Origin: Hyphomicrobiales bacterium
GTDB lineage: Bacteria > Pseudomonadota > Alphaproteobacteria > Rhizobiales > Rhizobiaceae
NCBI GenBank assembly: GCA_900473045.1
Contig: UCKS01000018.1
Coordinates: forward strand, 1-64,000
Reading direction: 5' to 3'
Length of the DNA stretch: 64,000 nt
Positions within the stretch are counted from its first letter, which is position 1; the number at the start of each line of letters is the position of its first letter. The translations under genes and the position numbers were made by a program. Below the pieces are notes generated by a model. The model ran no database searches. It had not been told where the DNA came from and worked only from the letters and a program-made list of their open reading frames with translations. Below are positions 8,602 to 18,009 of the stretch, one piece after another.

Positions 8602-11600
8602 CGGGGCATCCAGACACGAACAAGCGACAGGAGTTTCTCTACGTCCAGCGGTTTGGCCATGTAGTCGTTAGCGCCAGCGTCGATGCATCTCTTCTGGTCG
8701 TCGGGCATGGCTTTGGCTGTCAGGGCAATAATAGGAAGCTTCTTCCAGTCCGTGTTCTTTCTGATTTCGCGCGTGGCCGTCAGCCCGTCCATGACCGGCA
8801 TCATAACATCCATGAGGACGAGATCGATCGCGGAGCCTTGCTGCCTTGTGGCGTTTGCGAGCGCCTCCAGTGCCTCCTGACCGTTCCTTGCGATTTCGAT
8901 GATCGCGCCACGAGGTTCAAGGATATTGGTCAACGCGTAGACATTTCTAACATCGTCTTCGACCACGAGAATGCGACGCCCTTCGAGGAGGGCGTCTCTG
9001 TTTCTTGCCTTGCGGATCATTTTCTGCTGTTCATCTGGCAGTTCAGAGACAACCTGATGAAGGAACAGGGTTACCTCGTCAAGTAGACGTTCCGGCGATT
9101 TTGCGCCCTTGATAATGATCGATTTGGAATAGCGCCGCAGTTGCTGTTCATCATCGGCCGAGAGTACGCGGCCCGTATAGACAATGACCGGCGGAAACGC
9201 GTAAGCGCTCTCTTTGCTCAGCGTCTCCAGTAGTGAATAGCCGGACGCGTCCGGCAGGGACAGATCCAGTACCATGCAGTCGAAAGTCTGCTCCTTGAGA
9301 AGCGTCAGGCATTCGGAAGCTGTGCCGGCGGCAATTGTCTGGACATCGTGGGAGCTTAAAAGCTTTACCACAGCATCGCGTTGGATTTCGTTGTCCTCGA
9401 CGACCAGAACCCGGTGGACACGCTGCGACAGCTTCGCTTCGAGCTTTTGCAAAACCTCGACCAGTTCCTCGCGCTTCACAGGCTTGAGCATGTAGCCAAC
9501 CGCGCCGAGAGAAAATGCCGTTTCGGCGTGATCGTCACCCGAGACGATATGGATCGGAATGTGGCGCGTGCGGACATCACGCTTCAGCCTGTCAAGCACA
9601 GCAAGGCCGGACTGGTCCGGAAGCCCTACATCAAGAACGATCGCGTTCGGCATGAACTGCATTGCGAGATCAAGGGCCTCCTGTGCTGTTCCGGCGACCA
9701 ATGTTCTGAAACCCATTTCGCGGGACAGATCGCGCAGTATCGCTGCAAACGTGTCATCGTCTTCGATAACCAGGAGAATCCGTTTTTCGTCAGAAGGAGC
9801 GGCGCGGTCGTCTTCGATCAGACTACGCCGCTCTACCGATACGGGGCGGGGTTCTGCCAGAGTGGGAACAGCCGGCGTCACCGCAACACTGCTGCTGTCG
9901 CGCGCCGCGACGTTGGCGGGGTTGTATGATTGCGGGATTGTGATCGTGAAGGTGCTACCCTGGCCCTGACGGCTGTTCAAATGGATCGCGCCGCCAAGCA
10001 AGCGCACCAGTTCGCGCGAAATTGAGAGGCCAAGGCCCGTGCCGCCGTATTTGCGGCTGATCGTGCCGTCCGCCTGGTGGAATGCCTCAAAAATGCTACG
10101 CTGTTGTTCCTCGTGTATTCCTATGCCCGTGTCTGAAACAGCAAGGGCGATCTGCCCGTCAGCGGCTCGCCGGATGGATAGCCCGACTGTCCCGGTCTCG
10201 GTGAACTTGAAGGCATTCGACAACAGGTTCTTCAAAACCTGCTCGAGCCGCTGCAAATCGGTCTCGATGATTGCAGGGCATTCCGCCGCGACATCGATGT
10301 CCAACGTCAGTCGCTTGTTTTCGGCGACCGGATTAAAAAGCTGCTTGAGGTTATTGGCCAATCGCTCGACGGAAATGGTTTCCGGCCGGATATCGACATG
10401 GCCCGCCTCGATCTTCGAAAGATCAAGAATGTCGTTGATCAAATTCAACAGGTCATTGCCTGACGACTGAATGGTTTGAGCATATTTGACCTGGTCCGCC
10501 GTCAAGTTGTCGTCGGGATTGTCCGCCAGAAGTTTTGCAAGGATGAGGGACGAGTTAAGTGGCGTCCTTAGCTCGTGAGACATGTTGGCGAGGAAGTCGG
10601 ACTTGTACTGGCTCGCCTGTTCGAGTTCTCGCGCCTTGAGTTGAACAGAAGCGTTCGCACGCTCAAGGTGATCGCGTTGCCCTTCCAGCTGCTGGGTTTG
10701 CTCCTCAAGCTGCGAGTTTGTCTGCTCCAGTTCAACCTGTTGTTGTTCGAGGCGCGCTTGCGACTCTTTCAATGCCCGGCTTTGTTCCTCCAGCTCTTCG
10801 TTTGAAACACGTAGCTCCTCGCTTTGAACCTGCAGCTCTTCGGATTGCCGCTGTGTTTCCTCGACCAGGTTTTGAAGCTCGACGCGATAGTTTGCCGAAC
10901 GCACCGCCGTCCCAACCGACGCAGAAACCTGCTCGAGAAGGACCAGGACGCTTTCATCGATAGGACGCAGGAAGCCGAGTTCGATGACCGTATTGACGTT
11001 ACCGTCCACACTGGCGGGAGAGATGATCAGGTGGCGCGGCTTGTCCTGTCCAAGTGCCGAGCCAAAGGTGATGTAACCGTCGGGAACCTCGCTGACGACA
11101 AGTGGCCGCGCCTCGACAGCAGATTGTCCAAGCAGACCCTCTCTCAACGTGAATTGTTCCGGGACGGTCGAAATCTGCGAAACGCCATGTGTCGACGCCC
11201 GGCGGTAGACGCCTTGATCTCCGACGAAAACTGCACCGGCGATTGCGCCGGTGTAGCGCGCCAAAAACTCAAGGATACTGTCGCCAAGCTGGTCAGTTCG
11301 TTTGTCGCCTATAATGGCGGAGCCTAGTCCGACATGCCCGGACTGCAGCCATTCCTCGCGGCGGCGAGCGAGTGTCGTCCTTCGGATCAGGACGCCGATC
11401 GCGACCGTCAAGAGTATGCCGAGAAGGCCAGAGAGGACGGCGCTTGCGAATGCAGTGCTGTAAGCGCTGTTCATTTCTGCAAGACGTTGCGCGCGCAAAT
11501 CGGCCTCTTCCTTGCCCATGGCGGCAAGTTGTGCGCGAATCGCATCCATTTCACCCTTCCCGCGGTCTGAATTGACCACCGCGACTGCGGCCTCCATGCT

Positions 11601-12029
11601 CTGTATTCGGCGAAGATCAATAGTCTCCTTCAATTCCGCGAGTTTGGCCTGCACATGGGCTTGAAGCGTACCCAGCCTGCGTTGTTGTGCGGTGTTGTCC
11701 CTCGTCAGTTCGACAATTTCATTGAGTTTTTGCGGGATCGCCACCAGCGCAGAATTGTAGGGTTCGAGGTATCTCTCGTTGTTTGTCAGCAAAAATCCCC
11801 GTTGTCCCGTCTCGGCATCCTGGGTTCTCGACAGCAACTCATCCAGCGCGACGATGACCTCGTGGGAATGGACGACTTTCGCGTTATTTTCCCGCAGGCT
11901 CTGAAGATTGAAATATGCAACGGCCCCACTGATCAAGAAGAAGGCGATAGCTCCCGTCAGGCTGAAGGCGACGATTGGATCCAGACCCAACTCTCGCTTG
12001 GAAGCGTCGGGTATTTTACTCTGCTTCAT
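8598..12029 (-). CDS. Membrane hybrid histidine kinase with CHASE3, GAF-like and three receiver domains
   Basis: An 1143-residue sensor kinase. Membrane helices at about residues 20-42 and 195-217 enclose a CHASE3-type periplasmic domain (DAETGQRGFLLTNNERYLEPY is its hallmark). A GAF-like domain follows, then a long glutamine/glutamate-rich coiled coil (about 385-475). The HisKA domain has the H-box NMSHELRTPLNSSLILAK, and the ATPase domain has DTGIGIHEEQ and GTGLGLSISRELV. Three consecutive receivers follow (VIEDDDTF; VLVVEDNEIQRD; ILVVEDDVRNVYAL). It is the first gene of the operon with CheR, CheB and a second kinase. A methylatable coiled coil is plausible given these partners, but that is inferred. 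Confidence 0.93.
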   Translation of the reverse strand: MKQSKIPDASKRELGLDPIVAFSLTGAIAFFLISGAVAYFNLQSLRENNAKVVHSHEVIVALDELLSRTQDAETGQRGFLLTNNERYLEPYNSALVAIPQKLNEIVELTRDNTAQQRRLGTLQAHVQAKLAELKETIDLRRIQSMEAAVAVVNSDRGKGEMDAIRAQLAAMGKEEADLRAQRLAEMNSAYSTAFASAVLSGLLGILLTVAIGVLIRRTTLARRREEWLQSGHVGLGSAIIGDKRTDQLGDSILEFLARYTGAIAGAVFVGDQGVYRRASTHGVSQISTVPEQFTLREGLLGQSAVEARPLVVSEVPDGYITFGSALGQDKPRHLIISPASVDGNVNTVIELGFLRPIDESVLVLLEQVSASVGTAVRSANYRVELQNLVEETQRQSEELQVQSEELRVSNEELEEQSRALKESQARLEQQQVELEQTNSQLEEQTQQLEGQRDHLERANASVQLKARELEQASQYKSDFLANMSHELRTPLNSSLILAKLLADNPDDNLTADQVKYAQTIQSSGNDLLNLINDILDLSKIEAGHVDIRPETISVERLANNLKQLFNPVAENKRLTLDIDVAAECPAIIETDLQRLEQVLKNLLSNAFKFTETGTVGLSIRRAADGQIALAVSDTGIGIHEEQQRSIFEAFHQADGTISRKYGGTGLGLSISRELVRLLGGAIHLNSRQGQGSTFTITIPQSYNPANVAARDSSSVAVTPAVPTLAEPRPVSVERRSLIEDDRAAPSDEKRILLVIEDDDTFAAILRDLSREMGFRTLVAGTAQEALDLAMQFMPNAIVLDVGLPDQSGLAVLDRLKRDVRTRHIPIHIVSGDDHAETAFSLGAVGYMLKPVKREELVEVLQKLEAKLSQRVHRVLVVEDNEIQRDAVVKLLSSHDVQTIAAGTASECLTLLKEQTFDCMVLDLSLPDASGYSLLETLSKESAYAFPPVIVYTGRVLSADDEQQLRRYSKSIIIKGAKSPERLLDEVTLFLHQVVSELPDEQQKMIRKARNRDALLEGRRILVVEDDVRNVYALTNILEPRGAIIEIARNGQEALEALANATRQQGSAIDLVLMDVMMPVMDGLTATREIRKNTDWKKLPIIALTAKAMPDDQKRCIDAGANDYMAKPLDVEKLLSLVRVWMPR

Positions 12030-12728
12030 GAATGGACTCGGTCAGTATTGGAGGAACATATGGACATTGGTCAGGTCGACACACGAAAGGATCAAGCGCA
12101 ACCCCGCCGACCAGAAACGCACGGATTAGTTTCAGTATCGACTACAACTGGCATCGGTATCTCGTATACGCCCGCGCCATGTAGCGCGTCGAAAAATATG
12201 TTCAAGCGGTGGAGGGGAGCTGCAGAAGCAATTAACTTGAGAGTAAAGGCGTCAATCCATGAGGGGTTCACGGGAACGCATGCCGCTTTCAGGGCTTCGG
12301 CAGAGAGTTCGTGCAATAAGCAAGCGTTCCCGGTTGCAGGTGCCAGAATTCGGTGAGAGGGCCAGCATAAAGCCGGCTTCGTTGACCAAGTCGGAAACCA
12401 CCGCCTTTGCGCTGCGGTCGCATGGGCGGGGGGCATCGGTTTGGGCGATCACGGTCCGCGAGCCGTACTCCGTGACATGTTCAAAAACGGGTGGGGGATT
12501 GCCGCTCGAAGGTCTGAACCAGCAGTTTTCCGCAGTGACTTCGCACGACGCGCGGCGACGCGCTTTGTCCAATGGTTTACGAAGCCAACCTGCACGAAAA
12601 TCGAAGCAGAGATCATAGAAATCCTGCCGGCACTTACAGCCAAATGGACGAAACACTACGTGCTGCAAGCATTACTTGCGGTCGATATCTGGTGCGGCGA
12701 GGTCAAGAGTGGCATGTCATGGTCACTC
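12030..12728. other. Intergenic region, no supported gene
   Basis: This stretch must hold the promoter of the signalling operon (near 12030-12100) and the end of the katE unit. Several open frames of 60-140 codons exist on both strands (for example 12252-12668 minus and 12259-12618 plus), but none has a ribosome site or a recognisable protein pattern, and they overlap each other. I see no repeat or RNA gene. Confidence 0.4.
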
Positions 12729-12766
12729 CAAAAAAATCCGGCGAGGCCTTTTGGGGCCCCGCCGGA
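12729..12766 (-). terminator. Rho-independent terminator of katE
   Basis: Read on the minus strand directly after the katE stop: an 11-bp GC-rich stem (CCGGCGGGGCC pairing with GGCCTCGCCGG, one mismatch/bulge) with a short A-rich loop, followed by a run of seven Ts. This is a textbook intrinsic terminator. Confidence 0.85.
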
Positions 12767-12772
12767 GTCATA

Positions 12773-14890
12773 TCAGTTCAGCTTGACAGACGGCTCGCGT
12801 GCCCAGACGCGCAATTTGCCTATCTCTTCGAAGAATGCAGAGACCGTTTTCTCGTCCTTGAGTTCTATCGTGCCTTCATCCAGGTCGTCCGCAATACCCG
12901 CGCGTTCAAGAAGCGGCAAGGCATCCGCGACATAGCCGACATATTTGCAGTGGCTGAACGCGTCGGCGACAAAATCATGCGCCGTCGCCTCTTTGAGAAG
13001 ATCTGGCAGTCCGTCCTCGGAAACGACGAGTGCGACGGCGTCATATAGTACGGAAGGACCTCCATCGATCATCTGATGAGCTTCGACCCAGCTTCCATCT
13101 GACATTTTGACGCCACCGACTTTGGGCGCAATGATTTCAAAGACTGCCTTCTGCTTGGTCAGATTTTCGACGAGGGCTTTAAAGACCTCCACGTCTGCTC
13201 CGTCGGTGACAAGAATTCCCAGCTTGCGCCCTTCGAATCGCTTTGGTCCGCGCTCGACGATGCTGAGTGCCGGAGACGGCTCCAGATCTTGTCGGGTCGG
13301 TATTGCAGCCTCGGCTGGCTTGGGCATCGATTTGAAGGCAAGCCCGTGTGCAACCTTGCTGGCCAGAGATTCGTCGATGTTCATCAGATGTGACACCATT
13401 CGTTCGCGAATATAAGCGGTCTGGACCTTTGAAAGTTCAAAGATCAGCGCGGCGGCGATGTGACGCTGCTCTGGTGGGGACTGGCTGATGAAGAATTGGC
13501 GGGCCTGGCTGTAGTGATCGGCAAAGCTCTCAGGCCGCAGCCGCGCCTTTGGTCCCTGTTCTTCGGCCGGGAAATGGCGGTAGCCCTGAACTGGCGATTC
13601 CCTTGGACCTTCGCCGAAGGAGTTCGGCTGATAGTTCACACGACCTACAGGATTGCGCATGGCCATGTGGCCATCCTGCTGAAAGTTGGCGAGGGGACAC
13701 TTCGGGGCGTTGATTGGCAGGTGTGTAAAGTTCGGGCCACCGAGACGCTTGAGCTGCGTGTCGAGATAGGAAAAGTTGCGACCCTGAAGAAGCGGATCGT
13801 TGCTGAAATCGATCCCTGGCGGCACGTTCTGCGTCATGAATGCCACCTGCTCGGTCTCGGCGAAGAAGTTGTCCGGCATCCGGTCGAGGACAAGACGGCC
13901 GATGGGCTGCGGCGGCAGGATCTCCTCAGGAATGATCTTGGTCGGATCCAGAACATCGAAGTCAAAGCTGTCGGCAAATTCCTGATCGAACAGTTGGACC
14001 TGCAATTCCCACTCCGGAAAGTTGCCGGATTGTATGGACTGCCAGAGGTCGCGACGATGGAAGTCCGGGTCTGCACCATTGATTTTGACCGCCTCATTCC
14101 AAGCCACCGACTGCAGGCCGAGTTTCGGCTTCCAGTGAAATTTCACAAACGTCGATTCGTCCTTGGCGTTGACGAAACGGAAAGTATGGACACCGAACCC
14201 TTCCATGAAGCGGAACGACCGCGGGATGGTGCGGTCCGACATGATCCACATGACCATGTTCATGCTTTCGGGTGTCAGGCTGATGAAGTCCCAGAATGTA
14301 TCATGCGCGGTCTGTGCCTGCGGAAATGCGCGGTCCGGCTCGGGTTTGGCGGCATGGATGAGATCGGGGAACTTAATTGCGTCCTGGATGAAGAAGACGG
14401 GGATGTTGTTGCCGACAAGGTCCCAGTTCCCCTCCTTTGTATACATCTTCACGGCAAAGCCGCGAACGTCGCGTGCCAAGTCAGCCGATCCCTTACTGCC
14501 AGCGACCGTGGAAAAGCGGACGAAAACGGGCGTACGCTCGCCGGCCCGCTGGAAAAGATCGGCGCGTGTATAGGCGGCAAAGGAATCATATGTTTCGAAG
14601 AACCCGTGCGCGGCGTAACCGCGGGCGTGAACGACGCGTTCGGGGATGCGCTCGTGGTCGAAGTGAAATATCTTCTCGCGAAAATGAAAGTCGTCCACGA
14701 CAAGAGGACCGCGTGCTCCGATGCGTAAGGAATTCTGATCGTCGGCAACCGGACCGCCCTGCGCAGTCGTCAGGACGGGAGCGCCGTTCTCTGCGAACTG
14801 GTGAAGCTCGCCGCCTTCGCCGCGGTGAAGTTTTTGATCGTGAATGGTGGCTACGTGGGCAGTTGAGATCAGTGTGGACTTCCTGGCCAT
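12773..14890 (-). CDS. katE: Large-subunit monofunctional catalase HPII (KatE) with PfpI-like C-terminal domain
   Basis: About 705 residues from the ATG at 14890, which has a GGAGAGA site; an ATG 13 codons upstream has none. It breaks hydrogen peroxide down to water and oxygen. The catalase core has the distal His in [12 protein letters not shown], the Asn in [19 protein letters not shown], and the proximal heme Tyr in the [16 protein letters not shown] region. The last 150 residues form the flavodoxin/DJ-1-PfpI-like domain typical of large HPII catalases ([16 protein letters not shown]). A GGAAC-N16-GATT element 40-60 bases upstream (14928-14952) matches the RpoE2 general-stress promoter rule, and an intrinsic terminator follows the stop. 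Confidence 0.96.
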   Translation of the reverse strand: MARKSTLISTAHVATIHDQKLHRGEGGELHQFAENGAPVLTTAQGGPVADDQNSLRIGARGPLVVDDFHFREKIFHFDHERIPERVVHARGYAAHGFFETYDSFAAYTRADLFQRAGERTPVFVRFSTVAGSKGSADLARDVRGFAVKMYTKEGNWDLVGNNIPVFFIQDAIKFPDLIHAAKPEPDRAFPQAQTAHDTFWDFISLTPESMNMVMWIMSDRTIPRSFRFMEGFGVHTFRFVNAKDESTFVKFHWKPKLGLQSVAWNEAVKINGADPDFHRRDLWQSIQSGNFPEWELQVQLFDQEFADSFDFDVLDPTKIIPEEILPPQPIGRLVLDRMPDNFFAETEQVAFMTQNVPPGIDFSNDPLLQGRNFSYLDTQLKRLGGPNFTHLPINAPKCPLANFQQDGHMAMRNPVGRVNYQPNSFGEGPRESPVQGYRHFPAEEQGPKARLRPESFADHYSQARQFFISQSPPEQRHIAAALIFELSKVQTAYIRERMVSHLMNIDESLASKVAHGLAFKSMPKPAEAAIPTRQDLEPSPALSIVERGPKRFEGRKLGILVTDGADVEVFKALVENLTKQKAVFEIIAPKVGGVKMSDGSWVEAHQMIDGGPSVLYDAVALVVSEDGLPDLLKEATAHDFVADAFSHCKYVGYVADALPLLERAGIADDLDEGTIELKDEKTVSAFFEEIGKLRVWAREPSVKLN

Positions 14891-14927
14891 GTTGCTCTCT
14901 CCGGGCTGGTGGAATGGGACACACCAC

Positions 14928-14952
14928 AATCAGTCGGCGACGCTTTTGTTCC
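14928..14952 (-). promoter_or_regulatory. Candidate EcfG/RpoE2 promoter of katE
   Basis: On the minus strand, GGAAC at 14952-14948 is followed after 16 bases by GATT (14931-14928), i.e. GGAAC-N18-TT, the rule described for the Sinorhizobium RpoE2 general stress sigma factor. The expected transcription start is about 30 bases upstream of the katE ATG. Confidence 0.6.
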
Positions 14953-15022
14953 GCTTGGCCTAAGGGATTGGCACGGGTAGTGAAATCGGGCCTCAACGAC
15001 CGCGTAGCATTCGCTCAAAGCG

Positions 15023-15353
15023 TCAGTCATTCGCAGGCTCACAGTTGAACGTGCTCCGCGCGATCGGCACGATGCGGACAATTTCCGACCCCCGGTCGCT
15101 GACGCGAAGATCGACGTCGAACCAACCATTTTTACTGATCAGATCGAGCGAAGCGAGCCATCCGCCCAGCGCAGACGGGGATGGTGCGCAGGTCTATAGG
15201 CTCGCCATCTTCCCCCGTAAGCCTGACAACCATTTCGCCGTCGTCCATCGGTCGGAAGCATATGCCGCTTACGAAGCCGATGACGTCTTCCTCGGCTAGC
15301 CCGTCGGGTGACGGCCGCTGGTCGTTGAAGAGAGCGTTGGCATTTGGCTTCAT
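15023..15353 (-). pseudogene. Small hypothetical gene, apparently split by a frameshift
   Basis: An ATG at 15353 opens a 73-codon frame (MKPNANALFNDQRPSP..., then DGEMVVRLTGEDGEPIDLRT) that stops at 15132. Just before that stop, another frame takes over without a start codon and continues with protein-like sequence (SLDLISKNGWFDVDLRVSD, then GSEIVRIVPIARSTF) to a stop at 15023. The simplest reading is one gene of about 110 codons with a single frameshift near 15140-15180. If the first frame alone is the real gene, it is a 73-residue protein of unknown function. It lies upstream of katE on the same strand. Confidence 0.5.
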
Positions 15354-15418
15354 CGGTTAAAGGCATGCCTGTCTCATAATGACGGGCTGCGCATCGCGGC
15401 GCAGTCCGACGTTAATTG

Positions 15419-15964
15419 TCAGGCCTCGAGCATGGCCAGGTGGTCCAGATGCTCGTTGATCATGCCGCGTGCCAGTTTGGCAACGCTGAGATGTTCACGG
15501 TCCTGGCCGACCCTCAGATAATCTTCCTGGATCACCAGCAGCTTTTTGTGTCCGTCCGATTGCGCAGCCACGTAGGCTTTATCGAACCCGGCACCATTCA
15601 GTCCCTTCAGCACGGCCAACGCGTCCTTGCCCGCAGGATCCAGCATGGCCTCGACTTCGGCATCAGTCGGCACCTTGAGCGCCCCTTCGGCCTTCTCCGT
15701 TTCCATCGATTTCAAGATGTCGGCGATAGTTTCCTGCTCGGCGACCTCAAACTTCGCAAACATTTTGACCATGTCTGCGCTCGCCATTTCGACTGCAAGG
15801 CGGCTGGTGGCAAGCGACAGCGAGCCGACCGTCTTGGTCATGTCGGCATGCTTTTTCTCGGCTTCGCCCCTCTTCGCCGTCGCGGCGAGGACCGGGGGTG
15901 CGGTAAGAAGAGCTGGCACGAAAGCGGCGGCGGCAAGGGTGGCAAGCAACTGGCGGCGGATCAT
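15419..15964 (-). CDS. Exported DUF4142 protein
   Basis: About 181 residues from the ATG at 15964, chosen because GGGAG lies 6 bases upstream. Residues 1-27 form an export signal (MIRRQLLATLAAAAFVPALL, ending near VLA). The mature part is all-helical and matches DUF4142, a ferritin-like four-helix family common in stress-induced periplasmic proteins of rhizobia (AMEMASADMVKMFAKFEVAEQ-like helix, AYVAAQSDGHKKLLVIQEDYL). The biochemical role is not established. A GGAAC-N16-GATT element is centred about 55 bases upstream, as in katE. Confidence 0.85.
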   Translation of the reverse strand: MIRRQLLATLAAAAFVPALLTAPPVLAATAKRGEAEKKHADMTKTVGSLSLATSRLAVEMASADMVKMFAKFEVAEQETIADILKSMETEKAEGALKVPTDAEVEAMLDPAGKDALAVLKGLNGAGFDKAYVAAQSDGHKKLLVIQEDYLRVGQDREHLSVAKLARGMINEHLDHLAMLEA

Positions 15965-16008
15965 GAGACTCTCCCTATGACGCTGACCCAATCAGCGTGA
16001 TCACCTGT

Positions 16009-16033
16009 AATCTCCTCGGCGAGTTTAAGTTCC
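16009..16033 (-). promoter_or_regulatory. Candidate EcfG/RpoE2 promoter of the DUF4142 gene
   Basis: GGAAC at 16033-16029 (minus strand) and GATT at 16012-16009, spacer 16, i.e. GGAAC-N18-TT. The predicted start site falls about 38 bases before the ATG at 15964. The spacer also contains CTCGCCGA, similar to GTCGCCGA in the katE element. Confidence 0.55.
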
Positions 16034-16376
16034 AGGTAGCAACCATCGCGCACTTGTCAGCCTCGTCATTGGTCATATCTAAACCCATAAGTTCCTCGTA
16101 ACTCACAGGCGAAACCATGAAGTTGTTGAAAGACGACGGGCTCACCATCGTGCTGATCGGCCAGTCTACAATCATTTGATCGCAGGTCGGTGTCGCCGCG
16201 AAATCCGGCGGCACCTGGTGAACGCAAGCGCTCAATCTCAAGTGGCGAATTCGCAGCACTGGTGGCAGGCTTATATTTCGTGACCAGACCGCCCCGGAAG
16301 CTGCCTTTTTGGGTCTGTCACAGATGCAATCATTCCACTGTCGTCAGCGGCTTGAAAACAAGGCTGGATAAGCCCG

Positions 16377-16823
16377 CTACACCTGGACGGGCTTGATTGT
16401 ATTGACCGAGATGTTGCCTTCGATCAAGCCTCTTGAGAGATCAGTCCGGCCGTGTTCAACTTCGATAACGGTATAAAGCTTCTCGGATCTGAATGCGCTA
16501 GCATTGCTCGTGGAGACATCTTCCGCCGGAGCGGAATCCACTTCCATGAAATCCAGCTCGCGCTCCGCCGCAACGATGCGGGCATCACCCGTCGTTCGTG
16601 CGGCAACAACGACTTCCCCTTGGTATGGTGAGTTGTCCCAACGGGGGTCATGAGCCGCGGCGATGGGCACGAGACGATAAACATTCAGACGTTCGGGGTC
16701 GTTCTGTGAGGTCGTAACGGCGTCGACAACTTGGGCCAAGCTCTCGACCGACTGCCCGAATTGGGTGGGACTGGTACCATTCGTCGGGCCGATGTTGTTT
16801 TGGTCGTTCGTAGCATTCGACAT
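16377..16823 (-). CDS. Hypothetical protein, third gene of a stress-type operon
   Basis: 148 residues, acidic, with a disordered Asn/Thr-rich N-terminus (first 25 residues) and a central segment VYRLVPIAAAHDPRWDNSPYQGEVVVAARTTGDARIVA that looks like a small beta-rich domain. A GGATAAGGATG site precedes the ATG. It follows the 16855-17073 gene by 31 bases and probably shares the promoter at 17512-17536. I do not recognise a characterised family. Confidence 0.75.
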   Translation of the reverse strand: MSNATNDQNNIGPTNGTSPTQFGQSVESLAQVVDAVTTSQNDPERLNVYRLVPIAAAHDPRWDNSPYQGEVVVAARTTGDARIVAAERELDFMEVDSAPAEDVSTSNASAFRSEKLYTVIEVEHGRTDLSRGLIEGNISVNTIKPVQV

Positions 16824-16854
16824 GGGACATCCTTATCCGTAGGGCAATTGGGGA

Positions 16855-17073
16855 TCAGAGGTCGTTGATGTCAGGCAGGAACTTCTCGACATCCTTCTGC
16901 TGACCTTTCGGCAATTTTTCGATGTTTTCACGCCAGAAGGTGGCGGCCTCTGAACTCTCGTCATCCCACTGGCGCGTGGACACAAGATTGTCATCCATCA
17001 CCGCTCGGCGCTTGCCGCCGAGTTTCACGTACTCGGCGGCCAGTTTCTCGGATCGATTGCTGGTATCGGTCAT
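16855..17073 (-). CDS. Small hypothetical protein, second gene of the operon
   Basis: About 72 residues, starting at the ATG at 17073 (or 17076; the two are adjacent), with TAGGAG 8 bases upstream; the longer open frame overlaps the upstream gene. It is polar and charged: EKLAAEYVKLGGKRRAVMDD, then FWRENIEKLPKGQQKDVEKF. No membrane segment. The gap to the upstream gene is 20 bases. Unknown function; co-transcription with two other small proteins behind an RpoE2-like promoter suggests a stress role. Confidence 0.75.
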   Translation of the reverse strand: MTDTSNRSEKLAAEYVKLGGKRRAVMDDNLVSTRQWDDESSEAATFWRENIEKLPKGQQKDVEKFLPDINDL

Positions 17074-17092
17074 CATTTCGCTCCTACGGGGT

Positions 17093-17482
17093 CTACTGCG
17101 TTTTTTCGGTGCCTGTGGGCGCGACAGATTGCGAATCGCCGCCTGTTCCCGACTCGGGGGTCGGGTCACGGTCTGTTGGCGCTGTCTGCATTTTCTCCCC
17201 AGCGGGCGGTGCGTTGTCGATCACGTTCTGGTCTTTCGGTGTGACCACGGCCTTTGTGTCGGTCGCCTGATGCTTTGGTGTTGCCACCTCGTTGTCGATT
17301 GCCTCGCCATATTGGCCAGCGATCGCCCAAGCAATGGCTGCGAGAACCAGTCCACCGATGAGTACCATCAGTACAGGTCGACCTAACAGTCCCTGGCGCG
17401 CCTCGACAGGCGTCGCTTCGACAACTTTCTCCGTCTCCGCGGCTGAGACCGTATTGCCGCGTTCGTCCTTGTAAACAGCCAT
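17093..17482 (-). CDS. Single-span membrane hypothetical protein, first gene of the operon
   Basis: About 129 residues from the ATG at 17482 (AGGAA site upstream). A short polar N-terminus (VYKDERGNTVSAAETEKVV) precedes one membrane helix at about residues 37-58 (VLMVLIGGLVLAAIAWAIAG). The C-terminal tail is Pro/Thr/Lys-rich and probably disordered in the periplasm. It heads a three-gene minus-strand operon and has a strong RpoE2-like promoter 30-55 bases upstream. Confidence 0.75.
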   Translation of the reverse strand: MAVYKDERGNTVSAAETEKVVEATPVEARQGLLGRPVLMVLIGGLVLAAIAWAIAGQYGEAIDNEVATPKHQATDTKAVVTPKDQNVIDNAPPAGEKMQTAPTDRDPTPESGTGGDSQSVAPTGTEKTQ

Positions 17483-17511
17483 GATAGTGGGTTCCTGTTT
17501 CGCTGAACATA

Positions 17512-17536
17512 AACCGCTCGATCGCCTCAAAGTTCC
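17512..17536 (-). promoter_or_regulatory. Candidate EcfG/RpoE2 promoter of a three-gene operon
   Basis: Minus strand: GGAAC (17536-17532), 16-base spacer, GGTT (17515-17512). This fits both GGAAC-N16-cGTT (one mismatch) and GGAAC-N18-TT. The expected start site is about 20 bases from the ATG at 17482. Confidence 0.65.
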
Positions 17537-17958
17537 TTCGCCTCCGCGACCTCCTCATCATCGTTCATATAACTGACACCCTCGGTGGTTACTGCCGCGC
17601 TCGAATCCTCAGGAGGACGGAGATAGGTCCCGTCTCAGGCGTAGTAAAACAGGCGAACGACAATGCGACCTAATGCCGCCGCATCTCCAGTGCCCGGATA
17701 ACAATCTCCTCTTCTCGAAGACGACGTTCAAGCTCACGTCGCTACGCCCTCCACTATTAGTCGTCCAACTTGTCAGTCATCACTTCAGACCCGCGGCAGG
17801 TACACGACTCCGTCGGCGGCGAGTCAGCGTCGCAGTTATGCCCAAGTCGCTGCGCCAGCGAAGGGACGGCAATCGGGAACGATTTCTCTTGCCAGAGCGG
17901 GTTATCCCACCGGCAGAGAGAATAGGAGACGGTTCTGGCCCCATCCAGATGTGGGAAT
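17537..17958. other. Intergenic region, no supported gene
   Basis: Open frames on both strands here are short, arginine-rich and without ribosome sites. Nothing else is recognised before the parDE promoter. Confidence 0.4.
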
Positions 17959-17988
17959 TTGACAAACTTTGCCAAAATCAAATATGAT
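17959..17988 (+). promoter_or_regulatory. Sigma-70-type promoter of parDE
   Basis: TTGACA at 17959-17964, an 18-base spacer and TATGAT at 17983-17988: both hexamers are near-consensus. Transcription would start about 15-20 bases before the parD ATG at 18010. Antitoxins of this class usually autorepress such a promoter. Confidence 0.7.
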
Positions 17989-18009
17989 CCCTTCAAGTGG
18001 AGGTTTCCG

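Noticed and set aside
12252-12935. Several overlapping open frames of 60-160 codons on both strands upstream of katE
   Set aside because: They overlap each other and the katE terminator, have no ribosome sites, and none resembles a protein family.
13460-14728. A 422-codon open frame on the plus strand
   Set aside because: Exactly antisense to katE; its openness follows from the GC-rich third positions of the catalase gene.
15975-16259. A 94-codon minus-strand frame before the DUF4142 gene
   Set aside because: It overlaps the DUF4142 promoter and ends next to its start; only partly protein-like and without a ribosome site. A relic cannot be excluded.
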